A stretch of 64,000 nucleotides of DNA from Streptomyces flaveolus (GCF_014648815.1 NZ_BMRV01000001.1:1-64000); one strand, 5' to 3'; counted from the stretch's first letter, positions 48,355 to 57,847 are shown. Notes: generated from the letters alone by a model not told the origin. Program-made: numbers and translations.

Positions 48355-50373
48355 ATGGGGGCCATTCCTACGCAACGGGAGACCGTCTCCTGTGTCAGCG
48401 GGGCGTCCGCGCCCGCTGCCGAGGTGTCCGCCCGGGAGTGCGCGCGGGCGCACGTGACCCTGCTCGGCAGCTCCCTCGCGCCGGGCGCGGCCCGCGCGAT
48501 GGTGCGGGCCACGCTCGCCGACTGGGCCGGTCTCGGCCTGCCCGGGGCCCAGCAGCTGACCGGCCACCTCGCGGCCGACGCGCTGGTGGTCGTCAGCGAG
48601 CTGGTCACCAACGCCGTCGTGCACGCCGGGACCGACGTCGACGTGGTCCTCCGGCTGGAGGAGACGGGCACGCTCGTCGTCGAGGCCACCGACCACCACC
48701 CCACCCGTGCGCCGAGGGGCGGCGACCGCGAGACGCCGGACGAGACCCCCGAGTACGGGCGCGGCCTGCCGCTCGTCGCCGCGCTCTCGGAGGCCTGGGG
48801 CATCACCTACCGGCCGGGCGTCAAGACGGTGTGGGCCCGCCTGACCGCGGCGGGCGGCGAGGCCGCCGAACGGATCGAGGCGTACGCCGGGGACCGGGGC
48901 GCGCGGCGCGCCGACTCCCCTGACGGCTGCGCCGGCCCGGCGGGCACCGAGTGCGCGGCGGACCGGCCGGACGGCGTGGACGGGCCGGACCGCCCGCAGT
49001 GGCCGGACTGGGGAGACAGCACGGCCGAACCCGGACGGCGCGGCGTCCGCGACCGGGAGTGGCTGGGCCGCGGCGCCCTGTCCTTCCTCGCCGAGGCCTC
49101 CGACCTGCTGGCCGGACAGCTGGACGAGGACCTGGTCGCCTCCCTCACCGGCCAGCTGATCGTGCCGCGCCTCGCCGACTGGTGCGCCGTGTGGCTCGAC
49201 GACGAGTCCCTGGGCCGGGGAGGCTGGGGCGACGACACCGGGGCGGCCGTGGGAGCGCGGCTGGCCCGCGTCTGGCACAGCAGCGAGAGCCGCGTCGACG
49301 ACCTGTGGCTCGCCCTGGAGAAGGACCCGCCCCGTACGCGCGACCCGTGGCGTTCCGGCCCCGTCGCCCACCCCTGGCCGAGCGACGCCCTCGGCCCGCA
49401 CGCCGCGCACGGCGCCGCGCTCGCCTACCGCCTGGTGGCCGGCGGCCGGCCGCTGGGCACCCTGGTCATCGGGCGGGCCGGCACCCCCTGCTTCCCCGAC
49501 GAGATCAGCGGCCTGGTCGAGGACCTCAGCCGCCGGGTGGCGCTCGCCATCGGCGCCGCCCGCCAGTACGCCCGCCAGGCCACCATCAGCGCCGTCCTCC
49601 AGCGCGGCCTGCTGCCCGGCGCCGTCGCCGAGATCCCGGGAGTGCGCAGCGCCCTCGTCTACGAACCGTGCGACAAGGGCGGGCCCAGCGGCGACTTCTA
49701 CGACCTCTTCCCGGCCGGCGACGGCCGCTGGTGCTTCACCGTCGGCGACGTCCAGGGCAAGGGCCCCGAGGCCGCCGTCGTCATCGGGCTCGCCCGGCCC
49801 TGGCTGCGGCTGCTGGCCCGCGAGGGATACGGCGTCCCCGACGTCCTCGACCGCCTCAACCAGCTGCTCCTCGACGACGCCACCGAGGCCGCGGACGCCG
49901 CCGCCCGCGCCCTGGTCGCCGTCGGCGGCCGTCCGGTTGCCCCGGGCGACGGACCGCAGACCCGCTTCCTGTCCCTGCTCTACGGTGAACTCGTCCCGGT
50001 CGGCGACGGCGTCGTCCGCTGCACCCTCGCCTCCGCCGGGCACCCGCTGCCGCTGCTGCTCTCACCCGACGGCGCCGTCCGCACGGTCGCCGAGCCGCAG
50101 ACCCTCCTCGGCGTCCTGGAGGACGCGACGTACACCAGCGAGACCTTCGAGCTGCGGTCCGGCGAGACCCTGCTGTGCGTCACGGACGGCGTCACCGAGC
50201 GGCGCAGCGGCTCCCGCCAGTTCGACGACGGCGACGGGCTCGCGGCGGCGCTCGCCGGGTGCGCGGGGCTGGACGCCGGGCTGGTCGCCGAGCGCATCCG
50301 GCGGCTGGTGCACGAGTTCGGGGCCCGGCCCCCGGAGGACGATCTCGCCCTGCTCGTGCTCCAGGCGGAGTAA
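48355..50373 (+). CDS. SpoIIE/PP2C phosphatase with N-terminal RsbW-like ATPase domain
   Basis: 672 residues. Residues ~30-165 are a GHKL ATPase of the anti-sigma (RsbW) type with the N-box SELVTNAVVHAG and a G-box GRGLPLVAALSEAWG. A ~60-residue Pro/Asp/Arg linker is followed by a GAF-like region (~230-400). The C-terminal part (~415-672) is a SpoIIE phosphatase with metal-binding aspartates in GGPSGDFYDLFP, VGDVQGKG and CVTDGVTER. Such proteins control sigma factors through anti-sigma antagonists in Streptomyces. GGGGAG precedes ATG 48355. No sigma or antagonist gene is adjacent. Confidence 0.9.
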   Translation: MGAIPTQRETVSCVSGASAPAAEVSARECARAHVTLLGSSLAPGAARAMVRATLADWAGLGLPGAQQLTGHLAADALVVVSELVTNAVVHAGTDVDVVLRLEETGTLVVEATDHHPTRAPRGGDRETPDETPEYGRGLPLVAALSEAWGITYRPGVKTVWARLTAAGGEAAERIEAYAGDRGARRADSPDGCAGPAGTECAADRPDGVDGPDRPQWPDWGDSTAEPGRRGVRDREWLGRGALSFLAEASDLLAGQLDEDLVASLTGQLIVPRLADWCAVWLDDESLGRGGWGDDTGAAVGARLARVWHSSESRVDDLWLALEKDPPRTRDPWRSGPVAHPWPSDALGPHAAHGAALAYRLVAGGRPLGTLVIGRAGTPCFPDEISGLVEDLSRRVALAIGAARQYARQATISAVLQRGLLPGAVAEIPGVRSALVYEPCDKGGPSGDFYDLFPAGDGRWCFTVGDVQGKGPEAAVVIGLARPWLRLLAREGYGVPDVLDRLNQLLLDDATEAADAAARALVAVGGRPVAPGDGPQTRFLSLLYGELVPVGDGVVRCTLASAGHPLPLLLSPDGAVRTVAEPQTLLGVLEDATYTSETFELRSGETLLCVTDGVTERRSGSRQFDDGDGLAAALAGCAGLDAGLVAERIRRLVHEFGARPPEDDLALLVLQAE

Positions 50374-50400
50374 CCGCGTCGGTACGGGACAATGGAACGC

Positions 50401-51633
50401 ATGCCCTCCGCACTCCCCGACGGCGAGCCCGTCCCCGCCGACGGCGCCCTGCCCGCGTCCGCGCTCGCCGGGGCCGCCGACCGCCCCCTCGGCTTCTACC
50501 TGCACGTCCCGTACTGCGCGACCCGCTGCGGCTACTGCGACTTCAACACCTACACCGCGACCGAGCTGCGCGGCACCGGCGGCGTCCTCGCCTCCCGCGA
50601 CAACTACGCCGAGACCCTCGTCGACGAGGTCCGCCTCGCCCGCAAGGTCCTCGGCGACGACCCCCGCGAGGTCCGCACGGTCTTCGTCGGCGGCGGTACG
50701 CCCACCCTGCTGGCCGCCGGTGACCTGGTGCGGATGCTGCACGCGATCCGCGACGAGTTCGGTCTCGCGGCGGACGCGGAGGTGACGACCGAGGCCAATC
50801 CGGAGTCGGTCGACCCGGCGTACCTCGCCACCCTCCGCGAGGGCGGCTTCAACCGGATCTCCTTCGGCATGCAGAGCGCGCGGCAGCACGTCCTGACGGT
50901 GCTGGACCGCACCCACACCCCGGGCCGCCCCGAGGCGTGCGTCGCCGAGGCCCGCGCGGCCGGCTTCGAGCACGTCAACCTCGACCTGATCTACGGCACG
51001 CCGGGGGAGTCCGACGACGACTGGCGGGCCTCGCTGGACGCGGCGCTCGGCGCCGGACCCGACCACGTCTCCGCGTACGCGCTGATCGTGGAGGAGGGCA
51101 CGCAGCTCGCCCGGCGCATCCGGCGCGGCGAGGTCCCGATGACCGACGACGACGTGCACGCCGACCGGTACCTGATCGCCGAGGAGACGCTGTCCGCGGC
51201 GGGCTTCGACTGGTACGAGGTGTCGAACTGGGCCACCTCCGACGCGGGACGGTGCCTGCACAACGAGCTGTACTGGCGGGGGGCCGACTGGTGGGGTGCC
51301 GGTCCCGGGGCGCACTCGCACGTGGGCGGGGTGCGGTGGTGGAACGTGAAGCATCCGGGGGCGTACGCGGCCGCCCTCGCCGGGGGCCGCTCGCCCGGCG
51401 CGGGCCGGGAACTGCTGTCGGACGAGGACCGGCGCGTCGAGCGGATCCTGCTGGAGCTGCGGCTGCGGGAGGGCGTACCGCTGTCCCTGCTGCGCCCGGC
51501 GGGCCTGGAGGCGTCCCGGCGTGCCCTGTCCGAGGGGCTGCTGGACCGGGCCCCGTACGACGACGGCCGCGCGGTTCTCACCTTGCGCGGACGGCTGCTT
51601 GCGGACGCGGTGGTGCGGGACCTGGTGGACTGA
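50401..51633 (+). CDS. hemW: Radical SAM heme chaperone HemW
   Basis: 410 residues. The radical SAM cluster motif is HVPYCATRCGYCDF with Cys 39, 43 and 46; then FVGGGTPTLL, EANPESVD and RISFGMQSARQHVL are typical of the HemN/HemW group. HemW proteins bind heme and are thought to deliver it to respiratory proteins rather than oxidise coproporphyrinogen; older annotations call it hemN. ATG 50401 is preferred: GACAAT ends seven bases upstream, consistent with a leaderless mRNA. ATG 50392 lies inside that box. Confidence 0.93.
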   Translation: MPSALPDGEPVPADGALPASALAGAADRPLGFYLHVPYCATRCGYCDFNTYTATELRGTGGVLASRDNYAETLVDEVRLARKVLGDDPREVRTVFVGGGTPTLLAAGDLVRMLHAIRDEFGLAADAEVTTEANPESVDPAYLATLREGGFNRISFGMQSARQHVLTVLDRTHTPGRPEACVAEARAAGFEHVNLDLIYGTPGESDDDWRASLDAALGAGPDHVSAYALIVEEGTQLARRIRRGEVPMTDDDVHADRYLIAEETLSAAGFDWYEVSNWATSDAGRCLHNELYWRGADWWGAGPGAHSHVGGVRWWNVKHPGAYAAALAGGRSPGAGRELLSDEDRRVERILLELRLREGVPLSLLRPAGLEASRRALSEGLLDRAPYDDGRAVLTLRGRLLADAVVRDLVD

Positions 51634-51677
51634 CCCTGGCTTCTTCTCGCCCCCGCCGCCCCTTCCCGTCCCGGCCC

Positions 51678-51797
51678 GGGGGCGCTGCCCCCGGACCCCC
51701 GCTCCTCAAACGCCGGAGGGGCTGATTGCAGCCCGTCCGGCGCTTGAGGACGGGGCCGTTCAGGCCGAAGCGGGGGTCTGGGGGCGCAGCCCCCGCG
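51678..51797. repeat. Streptomyces-type intergenic inverted repeat
   Basis: A long imperfect inverted repeat of ~120 bases. The left arm (51678-51724; GCCCCCGGACCCCCGC then CTCCTCAAACGCCGG) pairs with the right arm (51729-51797) interrupted by a ~19-base insertion. Such GC-rich repeats with a CCGGCG-TTGAGGA core recur between genes in many Streptomyces genomes. Here it separates convergent hemW and the DUF3097 gene and may act as a bidirectional terminator. Confidence 0.75.
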
Positions 51798-51834
51798 GGT
51801 TCGGGAATGGCAAGGGGCGGCGGGGGCGAAATGC

Positions 51835-52632
51835 TTATGCCGTCACGAAGTCGATCAGTTCCTCCACGCGGCCCAGCAGCTCCGGCTGGAGGTCCTTGTA
51901 CGTCCGCACCCGGCTCAGGATGTGCTGCCAGGCGGCACCCGTGTTCTCCGGCCAGCCCAGTGCCCGGCACACCCCCGTCTTCCAGTCCTGGCCGCGCGGC
52001 ACCCGCGGCCAGCCGGCGATCCCCACGGAGGACGGCTTCGCCGCCTCCCAGATGTCGATGTACGGGTGCCCCACGACCAGCGCGTGCTCGCTCGTCACCG
52101 CCTCCGCGATCCGCCACTCCTTCGACCCCGGCACCAGGTGGTCCACCAGGACACCCAGCCGCGCGTCCGGGCCCGGCGCGAAGTCGGCGACGATGGACGG
52201 CAGGTCGTCGACGCCCTCCAGGTACTCCACGACCACGCCCTCGATGCGCAGGTCGTCGCCCCACACCTTCTCGACCAGCTCCGCGTCGTGCCGCCCCTCG
52301 ACGTAGATGCGCCCGGCGCGGGCCACGCGCGCGCGTGCGCCCGGGACGGCCACGGAGCCGGATGCCGTGCGGGTGGGACGCGCGGGCCCCGCGGCGGGCT
52401 TCACCAGGGTCACCACCCGCCCCTCCAGCAGGAATCCGCGCGGCTCCATCGGGAACACCCGGTGCTTGCCGAAGCGGTCCTCCAGCGTCACCGTGCCCGC
52501 CTCGCAGCGGATCACCGCGCCGCAGAAGCCGCTGCCGGGCTCCTCGACCACCAGACCGGGGTCGGCCGGTACCTCGGGCACCGGCTGCGGCTTCTTCCAC
52601 GGCGGGGTCAGATCGGCGGAGTACTGGCGCAT
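51835..52632 (-). CDS. DUF3097 family protein
   Basis: 265 residues, a conserved actinobacterial family of unknown function: QYSADLTPPWKKPQPVPE at the N terminus, YVEGRHDAELVEKVWGDDL, DDLPSIVADFAPGPDARLGV, VVGHPYIDIWEA, DWKTGVCRALGW. The EGxxDA segment and following acidic residues resemble a TOPRIM-like fold, which is inference. TATCGT ends seven bases before the ATG on the minus strand, so the mRNA is probably leaderless. It is convergent with hemW. Confidence 0.85.
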   Translation of the reverse strand: MRQYSADLTPPWKKPQPVPEVPADPGLVVEEPGSGFCGAVIRCEAGTVTLEDRFGKHRVFPMEPRGFLLEGRVVTLVKPAAGPARPTRTASGSVAVPGARARVARAGRIYVEGRHDAELVEKVWGDDLRIEGVVVEYLEGVDDLPSIVADFAPGPDARLGVLVDHLVPGSKEWRIAEAVTSEHALVVGHPYIDIWEAAKPSSVGIAGWPRVPRGQDWKTGVCRALGWPENTGAAWQHILSRVRTYKDLQPELLGRVEELIDFVTA

Positions 52633-52666
52633 TCTGCCGACGATACGAGGAATGCGCCGGCCGTGA

Positions 52667-53392
52667 TCAGCGCGACACGCCGAAGCGGGCGGCCAGCGCG
52701 TCCCGTTGGGCCCGCACGAACGCCGCGTCCACCACCGCGCCGTGGCCGGGAACGTACAGCGCGTCCTCGCCGCCCAGGTCGAGCAGCCGGTCGAGGGCGG
52801 CCGGCCAATGGGACGGCACGGCGTCGGGGCCCGCCTGCGGCTCGCCGGACTCCTCGACCAGGTCCCCGCAGAACACGGTCTCCGGGTCGCCCGGCACCAG
52901 CACCGCGAGGTCGTGACCGGTGTGCCCGGGGCCCACGTTGGCCAGCAGCACCTGCCGGCCGCCGCCCAGGTCGAGCGTCCACTCCCCGCACACCTCGTGG
53001 CGCACCGCGGCGAGGGCGTCCGCGGCCTCCTCCGCGAGCCGGGCGTCCAGGCCGTGGGCCACCGCGTCCGCCCGCAGCGCCTCCCGGCCGCTCGCCAGTA
53101 CCGCGGCCGTGCCCACCGCCCCGAACACCTCCGCGCCCGCGAACGCCGCGGCGCCGAGGACGTGGTCGAAGTGCGGGTGGGTCAGCGCGAGATGCGTCAC
53201 ACGGTGCCCGGCCAGCTCCTGCGCCGCCGCGCGCAACCGCGCGCCTTCGGCGAGGCTCGACCCGGCGTCGACCAACAGTGCCGCGTCCGCGCCGACGACC
53301 AGCCCCGCCGTGCAGTCCCACACCGGCAGGCGGCACCGCCCCACCCCGGCCGCCAGCCGCTCCCATCCCAGGTCTTCCCAAGTCACCGTCAC
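52667..53392 (-). CDS. MBL-fold metallohydrolase
   Basis: 241 residues with the metallo-beta-lactamase motif [11 protein letters not shown] near residue 75, a second ligand region [23 protein letters not shown] and PGHGAVVD at the end. This is the glyoxalase II/beta-lactamase-like group; substrate unknown. GTG 53392 ([10 protein letters not shown]) is chosen because TAGCGT ends seven bases upstream, a leaderless pattern. A longer frame to 53503 would run across the hrcA control region. Confidence 0.88.
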   Translation of the reverse strand: MTVTWEDLGWERLAAGVGRCRLPVWDCTAGLVVGADAALLVDAGSSLAEGARLRAAAQELAGHRVTHLALTHPHFDHVLGAAAFAGAEVFGAVGTAAVLASGREALRADAVAHGLDARLAEEAADALAAVRHEVCGEWTLDLGGGRQVLLANVGPGHTGHDLAVLVPGDPETVFCGDLVEESGEPQAGPDAVPSHWPAALDRLLDLGGEDALYVPGHGAVVDAAFVRAQRDALAARFGVSR

Positions 53393-53446
53393 AGCGGCGA
53401 CGCTAGCGCCGGGACGGCCTCCGGGCACGACGGTGGCGCCCCGGCC

Positions 53447-53477
53447 TTGCCGGGTGCGTACCCGGCGGCCGTACACT
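53447..53477 (+). promoter_or_regulatory. Candidate hrcA promoter
   Basis: TTGCCG (53447-53452), 19 bases, TACACT (53472-53477). The start would be near 53484, placing CIRCE immediately downstream. The spacing is a little long. Confidence 0.45.
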
Positions 53478-53490
53478 GGGCCGGGGAAGT

Positions 53491-53517
53491 CTGGCACTCG
53501 CACACGCAGAGTGCCAG
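53491..53517. promoter_or_regulatory. CIRCE operator (HrcA binding site)
   Basis: CTGGCACTC, 9 bases, GAGTGCCAG: a perfect 9-base inverted repeat with the CIRCE spacing and core (consensus TTAGCACTC-N9-GAGTGCTAA). It lies 38 bases before hrcA, so HrcA should repress its own operon and release it on heat shock. Confidence 0.93.
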
Positions 53518-53555
53518 GGAGAACACCGGGCGGACGGCTTCTGGAGGTGTGCGCG

Positions 53556-54572
53556 ATGCTCAGTGAACGCAGGCTGAAGGTGCTGCGCGCGATCGTCCAG
53601 GACTACGTCGGCACCGAGGAGCCCGTCGGCTCCAAGGCCCTCACCGAGCGGCACAACCTCGGCGTCTCCCCGGCCACCGTGCGCAACGACATGGCGGCCC
53701 TGGAGGACGAGGGCTTCATCGCCCAGCCGCACACCAGCGCCGGGCGGATCCCGACCGACAAGGGCTACCGGCTCTTCGTCGACAAGCTGGCCGGCGTCAA
53801 GCCGATGACCGCGCCCGAGCGGCGTGCCATCCAGAACTTCCTGGAGGGCGCCGTCGACCTCGACGACGTGGTGGCCCGCACGGTGCGGCTGCTCGCGCAG
53901 CTGACCCGGCAGGTCGCCGTCGTGCAGTACCCCTCGCTGACCCGCTCGACCGTGCGGCACGTGGAGTTGCTCTCCCTGGCGCCCGCGCGCCTGATGCTCG
54001 TGCTGATCACGGACACCGGGCGGGTCGAGCAGCGCATGGTGGACTGCCCGGCGCCCTTCGGGGAGGCGTCCCTCGCGGATCTGCGCGCGCGGCTCAACAG
54101 CCGGGTCGCGGGGCGCCGGTTCTCGGACGTCCCGAGCCTGGTCGAGGATCTGCCGGAAGCCTTCGAGGCCGAGGACCGCGGTACGGTCTCCACCGTGCTC
54201 TCCACTCTGCTGGAGACGCTGGTCGAGGAGAACGAGGAGCGGCTGATGATCGGCGGCACCGCCAATCTCACCCGCTTCGGGCACGACTTCCCCCTCATGA
54301 TCCGGCCCGTCCTGGAGGCTCTCGAGGAGCAGGTCGTGCTCCTCAAGCTGCTCGGCGAGGCGAAGGATCCGGGCGTGACCGTCCGTATCGGTCATGAGAA
54401 CGCCCACGAAGGACTCAACTCCACGTCCGTCGTGTCGGTGGGCTACGGTTCGGGCGGCGAGGCGGTTGCCAAGCTCGGCGTGGTCGGACCGACCCGCATG
54501 GACTACCCGGGAACGATGGGAGCGGTACGCGCAGTGGCACGGTACGTCGGACAGATCCTGGCGGAGTCGTAG
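53556..54572 (+). CDS. hrcA: Heat-inducible transcription repressor HrcA
   Basis: 338 residues, the usual length. N-terminal winged helix ([54 protein letters not shown]) and a GAF-like C-terminal domain ending [10 protein letters not shown], with [12 protein letters not shown]. It binds CIRCE and needs GroEL for activity in known cases. ATG 53556 follows CTGGAGG. The dnaJ gene starts at the base after the stop, so they form one operon under the CIRCE at 53491. Confidence 0.96.
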   Translation: MLSERRLKVLRAIVQDYVGTEEPVGSKALTERHNLGVSPATVRNDMAALEDEGFIAQPHTSAGRIPTDKGYRLFVDKLAGVKPMTAPERRAIQNFLEGAVDLDDVVARTVRLLAQLTRQVAVVQYPSLTRSTVRHVELLSLAPARLMLVLITDTGRVEQRMVDCPAPFGEASLADLRARLNSRVAGRRFSDVPSLVEDLPEAFEAEDRGTVSTVLSTLLETLVEENEERLMIGGTANLTRFGHDFPLMIRPVLEALEEQVVLLKLLGEAKDPGVTVRIGHENAHEGLNSTSVVSVGYGSGGEAVAKLGVVGPTRMDYPGTMGAVRAVARYVGQILAES

Positions 54573-55709
54573 GTGGCCACGGACTACTACGCCGTACTCG
54601 GCGTACGCCGCGACGCGTCCCAGGACGAGATCAAGAAGGCGTTCCGGAGGCTCGCCCGCGAGCTGCACCCGGACGTCAACCCCGATCCGAAGACCCAGGA
54701 GCGGTTCAAGGAGATCAACGCCGCCTACGAGGTGCTGTCGGACCCGCAGAAGAAGCAGGTCTACGACCTCGGCGGCGACCCCCTCTCGCAGGCCGGCGGC
54801 GCCGGCGCGGGCGGCTTCGGCGCGGGTGGCTTCGGGAACTTCTCGGACATCATGGACGCGTTCTTCGGTACGGCGTCGCAGCGCGGTCCGCGCTCGCGCA
54901 CCCGCCGGGGCCAGGACGCGATGATCCGCATCGAGGTCGAGCTGGACGAGGCCGCGTTCGGTACGACCAAGGACATCCAGGTCGACACGGCGGTCGTCTG
55001 CAACACCTGCAACGGCGAGGGCGCGGCCCCCGGCACCACGGCCCAGACGTGTGACATGTGCCGCGGCCGCGGTGAGGTGTCGCAGGTCACCCGGTCCTTC
55101 CTGGGCCAGGTCATGACCTCCCGGCCCTGCCCCCAGTGCCAGGGCTTCGGCACCGTCGTCCCGACCCCGTGCCCCGAGTGCGCGGGCGACGGCCGGGTCC
55201 GCTCCCGGCGCACCCTGACCGTGAAGATCCCGGCCGGTGTGGACAACGGCACGCGGATCCAGCTCGCGGGCGAGGGCGAGGTCGGTCCCGGCGGCGGCCC
55301 CGCCGGCGACCTGTACGTCGAGATCCACGAGCTGCCGCACTCGACCTTCCAGCGCCGCGGCGACGACCTGCACTGCACGGTCACCATCCCGATGACGGCG
55401 GCGGCCCTCGGCACGAAGGTGCCGCTGGAGACCCTCGACGGCATGGAGGAGGTCGACATCCGCCCGGGCACCCAGTCCGGCCAGTCGATCCCGCTGCACG
55501 GGCGCGGCGTCACCCATCTGCGCGGCGGCGGCCGGGGCGACCTCATCGTCCACGTCGAGGTCACGACCCCGACCAAGCTCGACCCCGAGCAGGAGCGCGT
55601 CCTGCGCGAGCTGGCCAAGCTGCGCGGCGAGGAACGGCCCCAGGGCCAGTTCCAGCCGGGTCAGCAGGGTCTGTTCTCGCGGCTGAAGGACGCGTTCAAC
55701 GGGCGCTGA
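54573..55709 (+). CDS. dnaJ: Chaperone protein DnaJ
   Basis: 378 residues. The J domain has DYYAVLGV and HPD (ELHPDVNPD); a Gly/Phe-rich region (GAGGFGAGGFGNF) follows; the zinc domain has four CxxCxGxG repeats (CNTCNGEG, CDMCRGRG, CPQCQGFG, CPECAGDG); the C-terminal substrate domain is complete. It is the hrcA-linked copy, often named dnaJ2 in Streptomyces. GTG 54573 directly abuts the hrcA stop. The last 57 bases are duplicated downstream in the intergenic region. Confidence 0.96.
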   Translation: MATDYYAVLGVRRDASQDEIKKAFRRLARELHPDVNPDPKTQERFKEINAAYEVLSDPQKKQVYDLGGDPLSQAGGAGAGGFGAGGFGNFSDIMDAFFGTASQRGPRSRTRRGQDAMIRIEVELDEAAFGTTKDIQVDTAVVCNTCNGEGAAPGTTAQTCDMCRGRGEVSQVTRSFLGQVMTSRPCPQCQGFGTVVPTPCPECAGDGRVRSRRTLTVKIPAGVDNGTRIQLAGEGEVGPGGGPAGDLYVEIHELPHSTFQRRGDDLHCTVTIPMTAAALGTKVPLETLDGMEEVDIRPGTQSGQSIPLHGRGVTHLRGGGRGDLIVHVEVTTPTKLDPEQERVLRELAKLRGEERPQGQFQPGQQGLFSRLKDAFNGR

Positions 55710-55804
55710 CGGGGTCCGTTCCGGCGGCGGAGCCGGGTCTGCGTGCGGTGCGTGCGTGGTGGTCTGCCGGGGGGCCGGGGGTCGTCCCCCCGGGTGGACA
55801 CGGT

Positions 55805-55881
55805 CAGCCGGGTCAGCGGGGTCCGTTCTCGCGGCTGAAGGACGCGTTCGACGGGCGCTGATCGACGCGTTCGACGGGCGC
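55805..55881. repeat. Duplicated dnaJ 3' end
   Basis: Bases 55805-55861 repeat the last 57 bases of dnaJ (55653-55709, stop codon included) with 3 mismatches. A third partial copy, GACGCGTTCGACGGGCGC, is at 55864-55881. The intergenic copy has no start of its own. The remaining gap 55710-56006 shows no other feature. Confidence 0.85.
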
Positions 55882-56006
55882 CGGCCGACGGGTCCGACCG
55901 GCGCTGACAGGGTCCGTCGGCAGGGCTTCGGGGTGCTGGTGCTCCTGGCGTATGCCGACGGAAGCCCGGATTCGGACTTGTGCGGGGGACGTGGCAACAT
56001 TCGCTC

Positions 56007-57092
56007 ATGTCCTCCGCACTGACCGATCTCTTCCCCTACCCGATCGTGCAGGCGCCCATGGCGGGCGGCGTCTCCGTGCCGCAGCTCGCCGCCGCGGTCT
56101 GCGAGGCGGGAGGGCTGGGATTCCTGGCCGCCGGGTACAAGACCGCGGACGGGATGTACCAGGAGATCAAGCAGCTGCGGGGGCTGACCGCCCGCCCGTT
56201 CGGCGTCAACCTCTTCATGCCGCAGCCGGAGACGGCCGACCCCTCGGCCGTCGGCGTCTACGCCCATCAGCTGGCCGGTGAGGCGGCCTGGTACGAGACC
56301 GAGCTCGGCGACCCCGACTGCGGCCGGGACGACGGCTACGACACCAAGCTCGCGGTACTGCTGGACAACCCGGTGCCCGTGGTGTCGTTCCACTTCGGCG
56401 TGCCGAGCCGCGAGGTCGTCGACTCGCTCCACCGCGTCGGCACGTTCACCCTCGTCACGGCGACCACCGCCGACGAGGCCCGGGCCGTCGAGCAGGCCGG
56501 CGCCGACGCGGTGATCGCGCAGGGCGTCGAGGCCGGCGGACACCAGGGCACCCACCGCGACCACCCGGAGACCGGCGGCGCCGGGATCGGGCTGCTGTCG
56601 CTGGTCGCCCAGATCCGGGAGACGGTGAGCCTGCCCGTCGTCGCCGCCGGCGGCATCATGCGCGGCGCCCAGATCGCCGCGGTGCTGGCGGCCGGCGCGA
56701 GCGCGGCCCAGCTGGGCACCGCGTTCCTCGCCACCCCGGAGTCCGGCGCGCACGCCCTGCACAAGCAGGCGCTGACCAACCCGCTGTTCGTCCGCACCGA
56801 ACTGACCCGCGCCTTCTCCGGCCGCCCCGCCCGCGGCCTGGTCAACCGCTTCCTGCGCGAGCACGGTCCGTACGCCCCCGCCGCCTACCCCGAGGTGCAC
56901 CACCTCACCGCGCCGCTGCGCAAGGCCGCGGCGAAGGCGGGCGACGCGCAGGGCATGGCGCTGTGGGCGGGACAGGGGCACCGGTTGGCCCGGGAGCTGC
57001 CCGCGGGGCAGCTGGTGGAGGTGCTGGCCGCCGAACTCGCGTCCGCGGGGACAGCGTTGTCGCAGTACGTGACGGGAGGTACCGGCCGATGA
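56007..57092 (+). CDS. Nitronate monooxygenase family protein
   Basis: 361 residues in a TIM-barrel FMN fold: PIVQAPMAGGVSVPQLAAAV at the start, RPFGVNLFMP, VVSFHFGVPS, the AQGVEAGGHQGTH segment with the catalytic histidine, PVVAAGGI and LGTAFLATPESG. The family oxidises alkyl nitronates; related enzymes are 2-nitropropane dioxygenase-like or enoyl reductases. CAACAT ends six bases before ATG 56007 and no ribosome site is visible. The stop overlaps the rsmE start (ATGA). Confidence 0.92.
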   Translation: MSSALTDLFPYPIVQAPMAGGVSVPQLAAAVCEAGGLGFLAAGYKTADGMYQEIKQLRGLTARPFGVNLFMPQPETADPSAVGVYAHQLAGEAAWYETELGDPDCGRDDGYDTKLAVLLDNPVPVVSFHFGVPSREVVDSLHRVGTFTLVTATTADEARAVEQAGADAVIAQGVEAGGHQGTHRDHPETGGAGIGLLSLVAQIRETVSLPVVAAGGIMRGAQIAAVLAAGASAAQLGTAFLATPESGAHALHKQALTNPLFVRTELTRAFSGRPARGLVNRFLREHGPYAPAAYPEVHHLTAPLRKAAAKAGDAQGMALWAGQGHRLARELPAGQLVEVLAAELASAGTALSQYVTGGTGR

Positions 57093-57838
57093 CGGCTCCG
57101 GTGTTCGTGGTCGACTCGCTCCGGCCCGGGGACCTGCCCGGCGGTGAGTACGTCCTCGAGGGTCCCGAGGGACGGCACGCCGTCTCCGTGAAGCGGCTGC
57201 GGCCCGGCGAGGACGTCGTCCTCACCGACGGACGCGGACGCTGGGCCGAGGGCGTGGTGAAGGCCGCCGAGGGCAAGGACCGCCTGGTCGTGACCGACCT
57301 GGAGAGCGTCCACGAGGAGCCGTCGGAACAGCCCCGCGTCACCGTCGTCCAGGCGCTGCCCAAGGGCGACCGCGGTGAGCTGGCCGTCGAGACGATGACC
57401 GAGGTCGGTGTCGACGCGATCGTGCCGTGGGCGGCGTCCCGCTGCATCACCCAGTGGAAGGGCGACCGCGGTCTGAAGGCGCTCGGCAAGTGGCGGGCGA
57501 CGGCCCGGGAGGCCGGCAAGCAGTCCCGCCGGGTCCGCTTTCCCGACGTCGCGGACGCGGCGAGCAGCAAGCAGGTTGCGTCACTTCTGGCCGACGCGGC
57601 CTTCGCCGCCGTGCTCCACGAGAGCGGCGAGGAGCCGCTGGCCGCCGCCGAACTCCCCGCGTCCGGCGACATCGTGCTGGTCGTCGGCCCCGAAGGAGGC
57701 GTGTCACCGGAGGAGTTGGCGCTCTTCGCCGAGGCCGGCGCGAAGCCCTACCGCCTGGGCCGCAGCGTGCTGCGCACCTCCACCGCGGGCACCGCGGCGA
57801 CCGCCGTCCTCCTGGCCCGCACCGGCCGCTGGTCCTGA
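57089..57838 (+). CDS. rsmE: 16S rRNA (uracil-N3)-methyltransferase RsmE
   Basis: 249 residues of the SPOUT class: an N-terminal PUA-like part (YVLEGPEGRHAVSVKRLRPG) and the knot with VVQALPKGDRGELAVE, AREAGKQSRR and VVGPEGGVSPEELA plus LGRSVLRTSTA. It methylates U1498 of 16S rRNA in E. coli. ATG 57089 overlaps the previous stop, with GGGAGGT as ribosome site. In many bacteria it follows dnaJ/prmA; here one gene lies between. Confidence 0.95.
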   Translation: MTAPVFVVDSLRPGDLPGGEYVLEGPEGRHAVSVKRLRPGEDVVLTDGRGRWAEGVVKAAEGKDRLVVTDLESVHEEPSEQPRVTVVQALPKGDRGELAVETMTEVGVDAIVPWAASRCITQWKGDRGLKALGKWRATAREAGKQSRRVRFPDVADAASSKQVASLLADAAFAAVLHESGEEPLAAAELPASGDIVLVVGPEGGVSPEELALFAEAGAKPYRLGRSVLRTSTAGTAATAVLLARTGRWS

Positions 57839-57847
57839 CGGCGCCGG

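Noticed and set aside
51678..51797. Transposable element (MITE)
   Set aside because: No target-site duplication or transposase-type ends seen. It matches the common Streptomyces intergenic repeat between convergent genes.
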